A DNA stretch of 64,000 nt from Acinetobacter chinensis (GTDB taxonomy: Bacteria; Pseudomonadota; Gammaproteobacteria; Pseudomonadales; Moraxellaceae): assembly GCF_002165375.2 (NCBI RefSeq), contig NZ_CP032134.1, positions 1,860,001-1,924,000 on the forward strand. The letters run 5' to 3'. This document shows, piece by piece, positions 46,166-54,907 of the stretch. How positions within the stretch are numbered: the first letter of the stretch is position 1; every line of letters starts with the position of its first letter. The position numbers were made by a program, and so were the translations under genes. Below the pieces are notes generated by a model. That model saw nothing but the letters and a program-made list of their open reading frames with translations, did no database searches and was not told the origin of the DNA.

Positions 46166-46290
46166 ACGTCATCCTTTTATCTGATAATTTTTTACTCAAA
46201 GACAGCATACCTGGAAATACCAGAGTTACAACAGCGCGATTTGTTAATTTTTGCAAGAAATTTTATTATTCCTGGTGGATATTCAAGTAT

Positions 46291-46761
46291 TTACCAACGA
46301 AATTTATTCCAGTTTTCAGGATTTGCCCAGAATTTTGAATTGAACCAGTCCGGCACATGTTTGTAGGTCAATATATTGAACTGCCAAAGTGCAAAATTGC
46401 TGTCATGTGTTGTTTTATCTATCAGCTGTGTAAACCCTAAAGACCTTAAAAGTTGCTCATCCTGCCTTTGACAGACCACAACAATCTTTTTTGCCATCAG
46501 ATCCCGCAACTTCACAAGCAGCTGAGATTTGTGCTGAAGTGTGATTGCCACCATTTCATCGGTATCCAGCAAAACAAATGCAAGATCAAAACGCTGCGTA
46601 AATGGCAGATTTAAAAAATCAGTTGCGTTAAAATACTGCCATTGAATTGCTTGATTGTTGTCATATTGCGTCAGATCCTGCCCAATACAGAGTGCTGTCT
46701 GTATAGACTGCTCGGCAGATAAATCTTCCAGCATAGATGTAATGACATTCTGTTCAGCCAT
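46291..46761 (-). CDS. Hypothetical protein (DUF6231-like)
   Basis: A 156-residue protein starting MAEQNVITSMLED; upstream Mets lie over the divergent gene. The middle (RFDLAFVLLDTDEMVAITLQ) and the C-terminus (ALWQFNILTYKHVPDWFNSK) resemble a small conserved gammaproteobacterial family with a methyltransferase-like core lacking an obvious SAM motif. Divergent to the DUF2797 gene, with start codons only about 33 bases apart. Confidence 0.6.
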   Translation of the reverse strand: MAEQNVITSMLEDLSAEQSIQTALCIGQDLTQYDNNQAIQWQYFNATDFLNLPFTQRFDLAFVLLDTDEMVAITLQHKSQLLVKLRDLMAKKIVVVCQRQDEQLLRSLGFTQLIDKTTHDSNFALWQFNILTYKHVPDWFNSKFWANPENWNKFRW

Positions 46762-46794
46762 TGCAGCATCCTTTTTCAGATTGAGAGTATTTAA

Positions 46795-47667
46795 ATGGAA
46801 CTTCAGGGCATTTGCCATAAAATGCACGCGGGTCTTAAAGACCTTAGTGTAACTGATCAACAGACGCACAGGGCAAATGTTGAATACAAATTCATACTGG
46901 ACCGATCAGAAGTTCAGCTGCCATTTCTACCTGGACAGGAGATCGAGCTGGAATGGACCGGAAATATTTACTGCGTATCCTGTGGTTCAAAAACCCCAAA
47001 ATCCTATTCGCAGGGACACTGCTTTAAGTGTTTTAAAACAAAAGCTTCATGTGATATGTGTATCATGAAGCCAGAAACCTGCCATTATCACCTGGGAACA
47101 TGCAGAGAAGACTCTTTTGCTCATGAAGTCTGCTTTCAGCCTCATATTGTTTACCTTGCCAATTCCAGTGCCTTAAAAGTTGGCATTACCCGTCTTGGGC
47201 AGATGCCAACACGCTGGCTGGATCAGGGTGCAACTCAGGCATTACCTATCATGAAAGTAGGCTCAAGAAGATTGTCAGGTCAGCTTGAAATTATGTTCGG
47301 AACTCAGGTTGCAGATAAAACGGACTGGCGCAAACTGTTAAAGGGTGAAGCTGAGCCGATTAATTTAACTGAAATCAGAGAACAACTGATCGATGAGTTT
47401 GCTCCAAAAATCGAAACGATCCGTAATGAGTTCGGGCAAAACCTGGAATTTAATGAAAATATTGAACTGCTTGAAGATGAACTGCCACGGGAGTTTATTT
47501 ATCCAGTTGAACAATACCCTGAAAAAATCAAATCACATAACCTGGATAAGACACCGGTTATCCGTGGGAAATTACATGGGATTAAAGGGCAATATCTGAT
47601 TATGGACACAGGCGTTATCAATATCCGTAAATATACCGGTTATGAATTAAAAATCCGAACTGAATAA
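46795..47667 (+). CDS. DUF2797 zinc-ribbon protein
   Basis: A 290-residue protein. CVSCGSKTPKSYSQGHCFKC is a CxxC-CxxC zinc ribbon, and further Cys (CDMCIMKPETCHYHLGTC) follow. The core PHIVYLANSSALKVGITRLG then MPTRWLDQGATQALPI resembles a GIY-YIG-like fold of the DUF2797 family. No known substrate. GAGTAT lies before the ATG. Confidence 0.75.
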   Translation: MELQGICHKMHAGLKDLSVTDQQTHRANVEYKFILDRSEVQLPFLPGQEIELEWTGNIYCVSCGSKTPKSYSQGHCFKCFKTKASCDMCIMKPETCHYHLGTCREDSFAHEVCFQPHIVYLANSSALKVGITRLGQMPTRWLDQGATQALPIMKVGSRRLSGQLEIMFGTQVADKTDWRKLLKGEAEPINLTEIREQLIDEFAPKIETIRNEFGQNLEFNENIELLEDELPREFIYPVEQYPEKIKSHNLDKTPVIRGKLHGIKGQYLIMDTGVINIRKYTGYELKIRTE

Positions 47668-47756
47668 GTCGATATATCTGCAACACAACCTGCCGTGATC
47701 AGCCTGTAGCTTATATGATTTTTATTTCATACTTATACAGCGATTGTACAGAGCAT

Positions 47757-47785
47757 AAAAAACCAGCCTTAGGGCTGGTTTTTTA
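47757..47785. terminator. Bidirectional terminator between DUF2797 and ppiD genes
   Basis: AACCAGCC pairs with GGCTGGTT around TTAG, with T/A runs at each side, serving both convergent genes. Confidence 0.75.
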
Positions 47786-47796
47786 TTACAGAAGTT

Positions 47797-49668
47797 TTAT
47801 TTCAGTTTTGCATGAGCTTTCAGATACTGAGTGTAATCATCCAGTTCCTGCTGACCACGAAGTTGCTGATACAGCTTGGTCAGTTCCTGAAGCTGTTCAG
47901 CTGGAATTGCATCCACTGCTGATTTATCGACAGCAGAAACAGCCACTACAACCATCTCTCCCGGTAAGGCAGCTGTTGTTACAGACCACATACCTGCTTT
48001 TGGCGTATTGAGACTGAATGCAGCTCTTTCAATTTCACGTTTCAAACGACCTTCAGAACGGGTAAATACACCAGCATCAACAAATGCAATTTTATTTTTT
48101 GCTACAACACTTGATGCAGGCTGAACTTTGAACTCATTTAAAGTTGTCTGAATTTTAGCTTTAGCTGCTTCATATGCTTTCTGATCAATCAGTTTAGCTT
48201 TGACAGCAGGCGTTGCTGCTGCAAGTGTCTGTACACCTGCTGAAACATGGTTACGAACTTTCACCCAGACCACATTGCCATTTGTCAGCTGAATATTGCC
48301 AGATGCATTTCTGTCACCACTTTTCACATCTTCATTGAAAAGTTTTACTTTTACTGCTGGATCACTCAATACAGGATGCTGTGCAGAAAGTGTCAGACCT
48401 TTAACAGACTGAACCTGAACCCCTTTCACTTCCTGAGTAATTACGCTCAGATCATCACTGCCCACAACCAGCTCATTCAGACTGTTTACAGCATCTGAAA
48501 AGGCATTGGCAGTTTTTGACTTTTGAAGTTCAGCCATCAGACGCGGTTTTTCTATTTCAAACGAAGGCAATTTCAACTGTGCAGATTCTGCCTGAATCAG
48601 ATGATAACCATACTGTGTTTTAACAGGTGCTGAAGTCTCACCAGCTTTCAGTGCTGACACCGCCTGATCAAAACTGTCACCAAAGACACCTTTATCATAA
48701 GCAGCGACCTGACCACCCGCACTCTTTGATGCAGGATCATCAGAATACTGTGCCGCAGCCTGAGCAAAGCTTAAACCTGCTTTGATTTTGGCAGAAACAT
48801 CGGCAGCCAGTTTTTTAGCTTCAGCATCACTGCGGGTATCAGCAGTAATCAGAATATGTTTAACAGAAACTTTCGCTTCTTTTTTCTGTGTTTCCACAAA
48901 CTGCGCATAAGCCTGCTGTAACTCAGCATCGGTAACCTGGGTACTGGCAGGTGCAATATCTGCAGGAGTCAGCTCTACATAATCCACATCCACACTTTCA
49001 GCCTGTTTAAAGCTGTTTTTATGCTTAGCGTAGTAATCTGCTATTTCTTTAGCACTGACTTTGACAGCTGGCTTATATTCATCAAGCTGAATACTTGCAA
49101 GATGCAATGTCCGCTGTTCAGCCTGTAAAGCAGCAATCTGACGGATATCGAGCTGGCTGACCAATGTGTAATCCGTAAATGTCGCTGTCAGCATTTTTAA
49201 TGCATGATCCTGACGCAGATTTGCAATCAGTGCTGGACTGGTCATACCCACAGACTGTAAATAATTGGAATACAGTTGTTCAGAAAATTTACCGTTTGCC
49301 TGGAAACTTGGCTGTTGAGCAATCATCTGTTCAATCTGTGTATCACTTAATGAAATCCCCAGCTTTTCAGCCTGCTGCAAAAGCAAGGTACGTGCAATTA
49401 AGGTATCCATTGCTTTATTTTTTATAAAGTTCTGATTCAGCAGTGTTTCATCGCCATTCACATATGAAAGGTATTGTTTTTTGAATGTATCGGTCAGTGA
49501 GTCAAGTTCTTTTTGCGTTATATCCTGACCATTGACAGATTTCACAGCGTCTTTAGATTGTCCACTGCTAAAATATCCTTCAATACCTACAAGCGCCAAT
49601 GGGGTCAGAAACAGTACCAGCAGTACCTTGCCCAACCAACCCTTAATAACTTTACGAAAAGATTCCAT
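47797..49668 (-). CDS. ppiD: PpiD-type peptidyl-prolyl isomerase, membrane chaperone
   Basis: A 623-residue protein. Short cytoplasmic N-terminus, one membrane helix (about 13-31), SurA-like chaperone N domain, parvulin domain at about 265-355 (VSVKHILITADTRSDAEAKK, FGDSFDQAVSALKAGETSAP) and a long C-terminal chaperone region. PpiD guards periplasmic proteins at the Sec translocon. Followed upstream by hupB, an order seen in enterobacteria. Confidence 0.92.
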   Translation of the reverse strand: MESFRKVIKGWLGKVLLVLFLTPLALVGIEGYFSSGQSKDAVKSVNGQDITQKELDSLTDTFKKQYLSYVNGDETLLNQNFIKNKAMDTLIARTLLLQQAEKLGISLSDTQIEQMIAQQPSFQANGKFSEQLYSNYLQSVGMTSPALIANLRQDHALKMLTATFTDYTLVSQLDIRQIAALQAEQRTLHLASIQLDEYKPAVKVSAKEIADYYAKHKNSFKQAESVDVDYVELTPADIAPASTQVTDAELQQAYAQFVETQKKEAKVSVKHILITADTRSDAEAKKLAADVSAKIKAGLSFAQAAAQYSDDPASKSAGGQVAAYDKGVFGDSFDQAVSALKAGETSAPVKTQYGYHLIQAESAQLKLPSFEIEKPRLMAELQKSKTANAFSDAVNSLNELVVGSDDLSVITQEVKGVQVQSVKGLTLSAQHPVLSDPAVKVKLFNEDVKSGDRNASGNIQLTNGNVVWVKVRNHVSAGVQTLAAATPAVKAKLIDQKAYEAAKAKIQTTLNEFKVQPASSVVAKNKIAFVDAGVFTRSEGRLKREIERAAFSLNTPKAGMWSVTTAALPGEMVVVAVSAVDKSAVDAIPAEQLQELTKLYQQLRGQQELDDYTQYLKAHAKLK

Positions 49669-49755
49669 AAGTATTCCAATATTTTATTTCTGGGGGATTT
49701 TACCCGAAAACCAGTAATGAATGAATGCGCAGGCGATGCATTTTAGAAATAATAA

Positions 49756-49780
49756 TAAAAAACGCGCCAAACTGGCGCGT
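49756..49780 (-). terminator. Terminator of hupB
   Basis: ACGCGCCA pairs with TGGCGCGT around AAC, with a T run on the minus strand. Confidence 0.8.
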
Positions 49781-49800
49781 CTTCTGGCAAATACAGTTAC

Positions 49801-50073
49801 TTATGCAACTGAATCTTTCAGACCTTTACCTGCTTTGAAGCTAGGTACTTTGCTTGCTTTAATTTCAAGCGTTGCACCAGTCTGTGGGTTACGACCAGTA
49901 CGGGCAGCGCGTTCTTTAACGCTGAAAGTACCAAAACCGACTAAAGTTACTGTATCACCAGCTTTAAGTGCTTCTGTAACGGAAGCAATCGTTGCGTCGA
50001 GGGCTTTACCAGCGTCAGTCTTAGACAATCCCCCTTTTTCTGCAATCGCATCAATTAATTCTGATTTATTCAT
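49801..50073 (-). CDS. hupB: DNA-binding protein HU
   Basis: A 90-residue histone-like protein. MNKSELIDAIAEKGGLSKTD is the HU N-terminus, and the DNA arm has FGTFSVKERAARTGRNPQTG. Full length. It bends DNA and helps compact the nucleoid. Next to ppiD as in E. coli, without lon. Confidence 0.96.
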   Translation of the reverse strand: MNKSELIDAIAEKGGLSKTDAGKALDATIASVTEALKAGDTVTLVGFGTFSVKERAARTGRNPQTGATLEIKASKVPSFKAGKGLKDSVA

Positions 50074-50243
50074 GAAGGTTACGTCCTCTTAATATCGTTT
50101 ATTTAAGGTCCAGAAATATAGTTTATATTACCATAACGCCTTTATAGCAATGCTTTAGGGGTAAAGGCAATACTTGTTTTATGCATTTCTACAAAATAAT
50201 GACCAAAAAATCGGTGAAAAATTGAGAAACAGATAAAGTAATT

Positions 50244-50711
50244 TCACTTTTCAGTGATTCTTTCTTTTATTTGCCTGTTTTCTTCAGACAAAGTGTCGAC
50301 CTTTTCATGCAGCTGCATGATCAATTGTTCCAGATGCTGGATGTCCTTTACAGAAACAAGCCCGATACGGTTAAGAGAATGCGTAACCCTCTGATCAAGC
50401 AGACGTTCCACTTTGTCTTTAGTATCCGATACAGATTCTTTTGCTTTTTCCGAAACTTTCTCTACAGCCTGATCAGCTGCATCAGTCGTCCTGGATTCCA
50501 GTTCTTCACCCACCTTCACCAGTGAGTCGAACAGTTTATTACCTTCTTCTTCCGCTCTTGAAAAAGCCCCAAGACCTGCAAGCCAGATCTGTTTTGTATA
50601 TTTTCTGAAATCCAGTGCAGATTTTCGTCCCTGGCGGGATTTCTGTCCTTTTTCCGGCACAGCGTCCTGTAGATCCTGATCCACTTCCACCTCTGTAGTT
50701 GCTTTATCCAT
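50244..50711 (-). CDS. Phasin-like (PhaI family) protein
   Basis: A 155-residue helical protein. YTKQIWLAGLGAFSRAEEEG then NKLFDSLVKVGEELESRT is the conserved phasin/PhaI signature, followed by a coiled coil (about 75-150). Phasins coat polyhydroxyalkanoate granules, and related proteins occur in bacteria with no PHA. AGGAG precedes the ATG (chosen over TTG). PhaC-like but Ser-type hydrolase is in the same window. Confidence 0.75.
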   Translation of the reverse strand: MDKATTEVEVDQDLQDAVPEKGQKSRQGRKSALDFRKYTKQIWLAGLGAFSRAEEEGNKLFDSLVKVGEELESRTTDAADQAVEKVSEKAKESVSDTKDKVERLLDQRVTHSLNRIGLVSVKDIQHLEQLIMQLHEKVDTLSEENRQIKERITEK

Positions 50712-50926
50712 CAGCAATACTCCTGCTTATTTTATAATCTGCAATACATATGCAAGACAATTTTATCCACAAAATATGGGTATAATCGCATAATATCAAA
50801 TTAAAGACTTGAACGTTTTATTAAACTGTTCTACAAATCAGTTTTATTTTTTGATTTTTTGAAATCATTTTCCTACACAGGAACAGGACTTCCTGAATTC
50901 AGGAACAGGAAAAGGAACAGGCTGTT

Positions 50927-51571
50927 ATGAGTGAAGCGCAACAAAGACAAAATCAACCACATTTGTTGCTGACATTAATGATGATTATTATTGAAACAGT
51001 TTTCACCATTATCTTGAAGCACGACAAAGTGGCAGCTCTTCAGGCAAAGAAATTTGTAGATCAGAAAATCGCTATCAAATTCAACAGCTATATCCCTTAT
51101 TTTGACTTCTATGTACAGTTCAGCGAACACGGTGTGCTTTTTGACTTAAAAGCGCCTGAAAAAGCCGTTGACCTTGATATCCGCACGACCCTGATGGATC
51201 TGGTGAAAATTTTTGTTTTCGGAAACAGAAAAAGCGTCAAATCAATGCGTATAGATGGTGACAGTACATTAAAGGATGAATTTCGTGATCTTGTGCTTAT
51301 ATTCAGCATCCCTAAAGTTCTGTCTGACTGGAAACTCTGGTTCAGATCATCCGATGAAGATGAAGCTGTTGCTTCAAAAAAACGGATTGCTCCCCTGCTT
51401 GAGAAAATTGATCAGCAACGCTCACGGATCAATACTTTACAGGTTGAAGTGAAGCAGTATCAGAACCGTATCCGTCGCATGGAGCAGAAACAGAAGCGTA
51501 TTAACATCACATTTTTTGTAACAGTCGTGCTTTTAATTGCTTTATTAGTGTATAATTTTTGGCTAGCCTAA
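50927..51571 (+). CDS. Hypothetical membrane-anchored coiled-coil protein (214 aa)
   Basis: An N-terminal hydrophobic helix (HLLLTLMMIIIETVFTII) is followed by a domain that may be SCP2-like (YVQFSEHGVLFDLKAP, VKSMRIDGDSTLKDEFRDLV), then a coiled coil (about 155-188) and a C-terminal membrane helix (about 193-212). Distant likeness to UbiJ is possible but weak. It lies directly before the isc operon and is separately promoted. Confidence 0.55.
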   Translation: MSEAQQRQNQPHLLLTLMMIIIETVFTIILKHDKVAALQAKKFVDQKIAIKFNSYIPYFDFYVQFSEHGVLFDLKAPEKAVDLDIRTTLMDLVKIFVFGNRKSVKSMRIDGDSTLKDEFRDLVLIFSIPKVLSDWKLWFRSSDEDEAVASKKRIAPLLEKIDQQRSRINTLQVEVKQYQNRIRRMEQKQKRINITFFVTVVLLIALLVYNFWLA

Positions 51572-51621
51572 ATACTTAATTTTTTTAACGAATTAAAAAT
51601 AATAGATCATTAATAAAAAAC

Positions 51622-51650
51622 TTGACTATTTTAGTCAGGATTCTTAAAAT
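51622..51650 (+). promoter_or_regulatory. isc operon promoter with IscR type 1 site
   Basis: -35 TTGACT and -10 TAAAAT at 17 bases. GACTATTTTAGTC (51624-51636) fits the type 1 IscR core GACT-RWWWY-AGTC and overlaps the -35, so holo-IscR should repress its own operon as in E. coli. Confidence 0.8.
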
Positions 51651-51682
51651 CTACACATCCAGTACAACATGTGTATCGAATC

Positions 51683-52156
51683 ATGCGCTTAACAACTCGC
51701 GGTCGCTACGCAGTGACTGCACTTCTTGATTTAGCTTTGCAGCCATCTGAGCAGACGATCACACTTGCAGAAATTGCAGCCCGCCAGACCATTTCAGTCG
51801 CTTATCTAGAGCAGTTATTTGCAAAATTAAAGCGTCATGGCCTGGTTTCCAGTGTCCGAGGTGCAAATGGTGGTTATCACCTTGCACGCAGCGCAGAAGA
51901 AATTACAGTGTTGGAAATCATTGAAGCTGTAAATGAAACTGTCGATGCGACCCGTTGTGACCATAAAGGAAACTGCCAGAATGGTGCAATGTGCCTGACT
52001 CACGACTTATGGCATGAACTCTCCCACCACATTGCCGATTATCTTGCAAAGATCACCCTGGCTGACCTTGTAGCCCGTGACAACGTTCAGACCGTTGCCA
52101 TCCGCCAGAATACAACCAGTTTTGATTCAGCTTTATTATCGGTTACAGGTATTTGA
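51683..52156 (+). CDS. iscR: Fe-S cluster regulator IscR
   Basis: A 157-residue Rrf2 protein. N-terminal winged helix MRLTTRGRYAVTALLDLALQ, and three cluster Cys in ATRCDHKGNCQNGAMCL, with His in LWHELSHHI. It holds [2Fe-2S] and represses the operon. The ATG MRLTTRG is the family start; an upstream GTG is not used. Confidence 0.95.
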   Translation: MRLTTRGRYAVTALLDLALQPSEQTITLAEIAARQTISVAYLEQLFAKLKRHGLVSSVRGANGGYHLARSAEEITVLEIIEAVNETVDATRCDHKGNCQNGAMCLTHDLWHELSHHIADYLAKITLADLVARDNVQTVAIRQNTTSFDSALLSVTGI

Positions 52157-52157
52157 C

Positions 52158-53375
52158 ATGAAACGTCCTATTTATCTCGACTACGCAGCAACAACCCCTG
52201 TCGATCCTCAAGTTGCAGAACGCATGATGGAATGCTTAACTTTTGACGGGACTTTCGGTAATGCTGCATCACGCTCTCATGCGTATGGTTGGCAGGCAGA
52301 AGAAAAAGTTGAATATGCCCGTGAGCAGATCGCAAACCTGATTAAAGCAGATCCACGTGAAATCGTATGGACTTCTGGTGCTACGGAATCTGACAACCTT
52401 GCACTTAAAGGTATTGCTCAGTTCTACGGCTCAAAAGGTAAACACATTATTACAAGTAAAATTGAACATAAAGCCATTCTTGATACTTGCCGCGAGCTTG
52501 AAGAAGAAGGTTTCGAAATTACTTATCTTGAACCAGAACCACGTACCGGTCTGATTACACCTGAAATGGTAAAAGCAGCTCTGCGTGCTGACACCATTCT
52601 TGTTTCCCTGATGATGGTAAACAATGAAATCGGTACTGTCACTGATGTTGCTGCCATTGGTCAACTGACCCGCGCCAACAAAACATATTTCCACGTCGAT
52701 GCTGCTCAGGCTGCAGGTAAAGTAGAAATTGATCTTTCAACCATGAAAGTTGATCTGATGAGTTTCTCTGGGCACAAAGTTTATGGTCCTAAAGGCATTG
52801 GTGCACTGTTTGTACGCCGCAGTCCTCGTGTCCGTATCAAAGCTCAAATGCATGGTGGTGGTCATGAACGTGGTATGCGTTCTGGTACACTTGCGACTCA
52901 CCAGATTGTTGGTATGGGTGAAGCATTTGAAATCGCAGGAAAAACCATGGCTGCTGAACAGGCTCGCTTACGTGTTCTGCGCGACAAATTATGGAATGGC
53001 TTACAGGAAATGGAACAGGTTTTCCTGAACGGACATCCTGAACACAATGTAGCCAACTATCTGAATGTCAGCTTCAACTTTGTTGAAGGCGAATCACTGA
53101 TGATGGCGCTTAAAGATGTAGCTGTATCTTCTGGTTCAGCATGTACATCTGCAACACTTGAACCATCATACGTTCTTCGTGCGCTTGGTCTGTCTGATGA
53201 GCTTGCTCACAGTTCAATCCGCTTCAGCTTTGGTAAATACACCACTGAAGAAGATATTGATCACGTGATTGCCATTTCCAAAGCTGCGGTTGAAAAGTTA
53301 CGTGAACTTTCACCACTTTGGGACATGTACAAAGACGGTATCGACTTAAATTCTGTAGAATGGGCTGAACACTGA
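52158..53375 (+). CDS. iscS: Cysteine desulfurase IscS
   Basis: A 405-residue PLP enzyme providing sulfur. MKRPIYLDYAATTPVDPQVA, HVDAAQAAG, PLP Lys in SFSGHKVYGPKG, and active-site Cys in SSGSACTSATLEPS. Starts one base after the iscR stop. An overlapping upstream in-frame start is rejected by family alignment. Confidence 0.96.
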   Translation: MKRPIYLDYAATTPVDPQVAERMMECLTFDGTFGNAASRSHAYGWQAEEKVEYAREQIANLIKADPREIVWTSGATESDNLALKGIAQFYGSKGKHIITSKIEHKAILDTCRELEEEGFEITYLEPEPRTGLITPEMVKAALRADTILVSLMMVNNEIGTVTDVAAIGQLTRANKTYFHVDAAQAAGKVEIDLSTMKVDLMSFSGHKVYGPKGIGALFVRRSPRVRIKAQMHGGGHERGMRSGTLATHQIVGMGEAFEIAGKTMAAEQARLRVLRDKLWNGLQEMEQVFLNGHPEHNVANYLNVSFNFVEGESLMMALKDVAVSSGSACTSATLEPSYVLRALGLSDELAHSSIRFSFGKYTTEEDIDHVIAISKAAVEKLRELSPLWDMYKDGIDLNSVEWAEH

Positions 53376-53488
53376 TTTTCAGCCTTACTCTAAAGGCATT
53401 TTATTGAAATTCAGTAAAATGCCCCCATATTATTTAGCATGTAGCAATACATATTTTTAACGCTGACCCCGAGGTTTGGAGAAGCATC

Positions 53489-53875
53489 ATGGCTTATAGT
53501 GAAAAAGTAATTGATCATTACGAAAACCCTCGTAATGTTGGTGTTCTGGATAAAAATGCTGAAAACGTTGGTACAGGTATGGTCGGCGCACCTGCATGTG
53601 GTGACGTTATGCGTTTACAGATTCAGGTCGATGATAATGGCGTGATTGAAGAAGCACGTTTCAAGACTTACGGCTGTGGTTCTGCAATTGCATCCAGCTC
53701 GCTGGTAACTGAATGGCTCAAAGGTAAAACTCTGGATCAGGCTCAGGCAATTAAAAACATTGATATTGCGACTGAACTTGCTCTGCCACCGGTGAAAGTA
53801 CACTGCTCTGTACTTGCAGAAGATGCAATCAAAGCAGCTGTGGAAGATTACCGCAGTAAAAAGACTAAAGCTTAA
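53489..53875 (+). CDS. iscU: Fe-S scaffold IscU
   Basis: A 128-residue scaffold. Cluster Cys in GAPACGDVM, YGCGSAIASS and VHCSVLAEDA, and the LPPVK motif bound by HscA (ALPPVKVHC). Normal length. Third gene of the operon. Confidence 0.97.
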   Translation: MAYSEKVIDHYENPRNVGVLDKNAENVGTGMVGAPACGDVMRLQIQVDDNGVIEEARFKTYGCGSAIASSSLVTEWLKGKTLDQAQAIKNIDIATELALPPVKVHCSVLAEDAIKAAVEDYRSKKTKA

Positions 53876-53919
53876 CAGCAGTCTGGATTTTAAACAGAAC
53901 ATAAATTAACGGAGTTTTC

Positions 53920-54240
53920 ATGATCCATTTAACTGAACATGCTGCAACGCATATCAGCAATTACCTGAAAAATCGTGGTAAGGGTGAAGGAATTCGTCTT
54001 GGTGTGAAAACTTCCGGCTGTTCTGGTCTGGCTTATGTACTCGAGTTCGTAGATGATATCGACACACATGATCAGATGTTTGAACAGTTCGGTGTTAAAG
54101 TTTTTGTAGACCCGAAAAGCCTCGTTTATCTTGATGGTATGGAAATGGACTATGTTAAAAATGGTCTAAATGAAGGCTTCGAGTTCAATAATCCAAACAA
54201 AAAAGGTGAATGCGGTTGCGGTGAATCCTTTACCGTTTAA
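53920..54240 (+). CDS. iscA: A-type Fe-S carrier IscA
   Basis: A 106-residue carrier with Cys in TSGCSGLAY and GECGCGESF. IHLTEHAATHISNYLKNRGK start. ACGGAG before the ATG. Confidence 0.95.
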   Translation: MIHLTEHAATHISNYLKNRGKGEGIRLGVKTSGCSGLAYVLEFVDDIDTHDQMFEQFGVKVFVDPKSLVYLDGMEMDYVKNGLNEGFEFNNPNKKGECGCGESFTV

Positions 54241-54347
54241 ATTTATGCACCTTTTTCATTAAAACAGTGCAATGCACTGTTTTAATTACATTTACAGCAA
54301 TATTTTTGTATTACCTGTCAAACACATCATTGTGGATGAATCCTCCC

Positions 54348-54863
54348 ATGAGTCATTTTGAGCTGTTCAACCTCCCTGTCGCACTTGATCTTGATCCTGC
54401 CATTCTAAAATCCAGTTTTCTTGCATTACAGCAACAGTTTCATCCCGATAAAGCTTCCGATAAAGATACAGCCCTGATTAAATCCAGCGAAATCAACCAG
54501 GCTTATAAAGTGCTTGCCAATGTAGACAGCCGTGCTGCATATTTACTGGCGCTGAAAAAGCAGGACCATCATCTTGATCAGTCCATTAATGATTTTGAGT
54601 TTTTACAGTCAGCGCTTGAAATTCGTGAACAGCTGGATGAAGCGGCTGACAGCAAAGAACTTCAGTCACTGAAAATTGAAGTACAGCAATGGATTGATGG
54701 TCTTGTCCGCGAGTTCAAAATTGATTATGACGATGAAGATTGGGCTGAAGCCCGTGATGCTGTACGTAAACTGCGTTTTTTCCAGAAAGTGATGAATGAT
54801 ATCGACAAAGCAGAAGACCAGTTGCTTGATGATGACAGTTTCAATCTGGACGACGAATTTTAA
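54348..54863 (+). CDS. hscB: Co-chaperone HscB
   Basis: A 171-residue J-protein. MSHFELFNLPVALDLDPAIL begins it, HPD lies in QQFHPDKASDKD, and the C-terminal helical domain binds IscU. The inner ATG is chosen by family alignment. Confidence 0.95.
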   Translation: MSHFELFNLPVALDLDPAILKSSFLALQQQFHPDKASDKDTALIKSSEINQAYKVLANVDSRAAYLLALKKQDHHLDQSINDFEFLQSALEIREQLDEAADSKELQSLKIEVQQWIDGLVREFKIDYDDEDWAEARDAVRKLRFFQKVMNDIDKAEDQLLDDDSFNLDDEF

Positions 54864-54907
54864 TTTTTGATTTCACTTTTTGATATTTTTTGTTAAGGAT
54901 GTAACCC

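Noticed and set aside
54267..54347. Extended N-terminus for HscB
   Set aside because: The extra residues are unlike the family, and the inner ATG gives the standard start.
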